Source: RGIG1995 sp045126815 (GTDB lineage Bacteria > Bacillota > Clostridia > Oscillospirales > CAG-272). From it: a stretch of 7,021 nt of DNA. The stretch covers positions 1 to 7,021 of the forward strand of contig JBGVPD010000051.1 of NCBI GenBank assembly GCA_045126815.1, read 5' to 3'. Below are positions 6,643 to 7,021 of this stretch, in pieces (the stretch's first letter is position 1; each line of letters starts with the position of its first letter). The notes below the pieces were generated by a model. The model worked only from the letters and a program-made list of their open reading frames with translations. It did no database searches and was not told the DNA's origin. The position numbers and the translations under genes were made by a program.

Positions 6643-6672
6643 AAAAATTACTTTCCCCCCTAACTCGTAGGG
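6643..6672 (+). repeat. 30-bp opening module of the composite repeat, right copy
   Basis: AAAAATTACTTT, a run of six Cs, TAAC, two variable bases and GTAGGG line up without gaps with the minus strand of 237-208. The GTAGGG end forms part of a following stem (CTCGTA 6664-6669 with TACGAG 6682-6687, plus an inner GGG/CCC). In the left copy it borders a differently built GC-rich hairpin. Confidence 0.65.
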
Positions 6673-6704
6673 AACCCCTATTACGAGAACCCCCACCATA
6701 TTAG

Positions 6705-6730
6705 CAAAACTTTGTTTTTTTAAAGTTTTG
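6705..6730. repeat. Hairpin CAAAACTTT/AAAGTTTTG
   Basis: A perfect 9-bp inverted repeat (6705-6713 with 6722-6730) encloses an 8-base loop, mostly T on the plus strand. It is one of a row of stem-loops between the two conserved modules of the right composite repeat, absent from the left copy. Confidence 0.65.
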
Positions 6731-6738
6731 GCTGGAGT

Positions 6739-6771
6739 CAAGAGGGCGCTTTTTCAAAAGCGCGTCTCTTG
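6739..6771. repeat. Long hairpin with two stacked stems
   Basis: CAAGAG (6739-6744) pairs with CTCTTG (6766-6771). Inside it, GCGCTTTT (6746-6753) pairs with AAAAGCGC (6756-6763). The two stems are separated by a small asymmetric internal loop and capped by two bases. With 14 Watson-Crick pairs it is one of the most stable structures in the right flank and, lacking a T-tail, is not an ordinary terminator. Confidence 0.7.
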
Positions 6772-6781
6772 TGTGGGTTCG

Positions 6782-6794
6782 GGAGCGAAGCTCC
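6782..6794. repeat. Short hairpin GGAGC/GCTCC
   Basis: A 5-bp stem (6782-6786 with 6790-6794) around loop GAA lies between the long hairpin and the terminator-like hairpin of the right flank. Partial outer pairing (GT 6777-6778 with AC 6797-6798) may extend it. On its own it is weak, and it is listed because it belongs to the regular row of stem-loops. Confidence 0.45.
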
Positions 6795-6814
6795 TGACAA
6801 AATGTGCTTCTTTA

Positions 6815-6844
6815 AAAAAACGCGTTAGCGTTTTTTGTTTTTTT
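6815..6844. terminator. Bidirectional intrinsic-terminator-like hairpin
   Basis: AAAAAACGC (6815-6823) and GCGTTTTTT (6828-6836) form a 9-bp stem with loop GTTA. On the plus strand it is followed by G and seven Ts (6838-6844). On the minus strand the stem also ends in a run of seven Ts. It could stop transcription entering from either side, shielding the dgt promoter from upstream read-through. No plus-strand gene ends here, so a role as terminator is inferred from structure only. Confidence 0.6.
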
Positions 6845-6864
6845 ATAATGCTACAATATAAAAA

Positions 6865-6932
6865 ATAACTTACCTTACTTACTTTTTATGTTACTTTCTT
6901 GCTGCGACAAGAAAGTAACCAAAGAAGTCGCC
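6865..6932 (+). repeat. 68-bp inverted repeat module, right copy, with perfect 12-bp palindrome
   Basis: This is the mirror copy of 83-150 with two mismatches near the inner end. The palindrome GTTACTTTCTTG (6890-6901) and CAAGAAAGTAAC (6908-6919) has loop CTGCGA, the exact complement of the left loop. The segment after the palindrome (CAAAGAAGTCGCC) is also identical. Inward of it are tandem TTAC units. Confidence 0.9.
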
Positions 6933-6933
6933 A

Positions 6934-6967
6934 TAGGAGTGTGGGGTTGCGATTCCCCCCACTCCTA
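6934..6967 (+). repeat. Second hairpin of the right repeat, conserved loop with unique stem
   Basis: TAGGAGTG (6934-6941) pairs with CACTCCTA (6960-6967). After one T/C mismatch GGGG (6943-6946) pairs with CCCC (6955-6958), capped by the 8-base loop TTGCGATT (6947-6954). The distance from the 68-base module to the loop is 14 bases in both copies and the loops differ at one base, but the arms are unlike those of the left copy. Confidence 0.75.
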
Positions 6968-7021
6968 GACCTCTCCCCCCTAAACGCTTTGTTTCACTGC
7001 ACCTTACATAAACATAAGATT

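Larger units (their letters stand above)
6643..6990 (+). repeat. Right copy of composite hairpin-rich repeat (outward-facing)
   Basis: This non-coding flank has the same ordered parts as the left flank in mirror orientation. They are the 30-base opening module (6643-6672), a hairpin-filled middle (6673-6864), the 68-base palindrome module (6865-6932), a hairpin with conserved 8-base loop (6934-6967), and a C-run followed by AAAC and TTTCA (about 6974-6998). The middle is about 135 bases longer than in the left copy and holds at least four additional stem-loops. No credible coding frame is present. The outer boundary near 6990 is approximate. No terminal inverted repeats, target duplication or transposase are visible, so the nature of the element is open. 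Confidence 0.7.

Noticed and set aside
83..6932. The inverted repeats as ends of a composite transposon carrying the four genes
   Set aside because: No transposase, integrase or resolvase gene is present. The cargo is an essential housekeeping operon in a standard clostridial order. No target-site duplication is visible, and dispersed repeats explain the pattern more simply.
6865..6967. tRNA or other standard RNA gene in the structured right flank
   Set aside because: No cloverleaf, no TTCGANTC-type T-arm and no CCA end were found. The stems are simple local hairpins.

Overview
The window looks like a piece of chromosome from a low-to-moderate GC Gram-positive bacterium, most likely an uncultured gut-type Clostridia (Bacillota). 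The reasons are the clustered order dgt-dnaG-rpoD, the protein sequences themselves, strong AGGAGG-type ribosome binding sites, an exact SigA-type promoter, and a lipoprotein solute-binding protein of a type common in Firmicutes. Genus or species cannot be fixed from the sequence alone.

Layout: four genes, all on the minus strand, so transcription runs right to left. From right to left they are dgt (HD-domain dNTP triphosphohydrolase, 6500-5499), dnaG (primase, 5451-3706), rpoD/sigA (housekeeping sigma factor, 3680-2370) and an extracellular solute-binding lipoprotein (2162-357). The first three are spaced by 47 and 25 bases and form a variant of the classical macromolecular-synthesis operon, linking nucleotide-pool control, replication priming and transcription initiation. 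The lipoprotein is a separate unit with its own consensus promoter (TTGACA-17-TATAAT), strong Shine-Dalgarno sequence and strong intrinsic terminator. No ABC permease lies beside it within the window.

The non-coding flanks hold the most unusual material. Bases 1-356 and 6501-7021 carry two copies of a hairpin-rich composite repeat, pointing outward on opposite strands. The copies share a 30-base opening module (208-237 and 6643-6672, 25/30 identical). They also share a 68-base module (83-150 and 6865-6932, 66/68 identical by eye) built round a perfect 12-bp palindrome. Next comes a second hairpin whose 8-base loop is nearly identical (TT[C/G]CGATT) while its stem arms differ completely between copies yet remain complementary within each copy. 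The middle parts differ in length (about 57 versus 192 bases), and the right copy contains a row of hairpins there. This conserved-loop, changing-stem pattern suggests selection on structure. What the element is (dispersed palindromic repeat, MITE-like element, or structured RNA) cannot be decided from two copies.

The window begins and ends close to these repeats. That is also what a metagenomic contig broken at dispersed repeats would look like, so the flanking arrangement need not be a property of the gene cluster.
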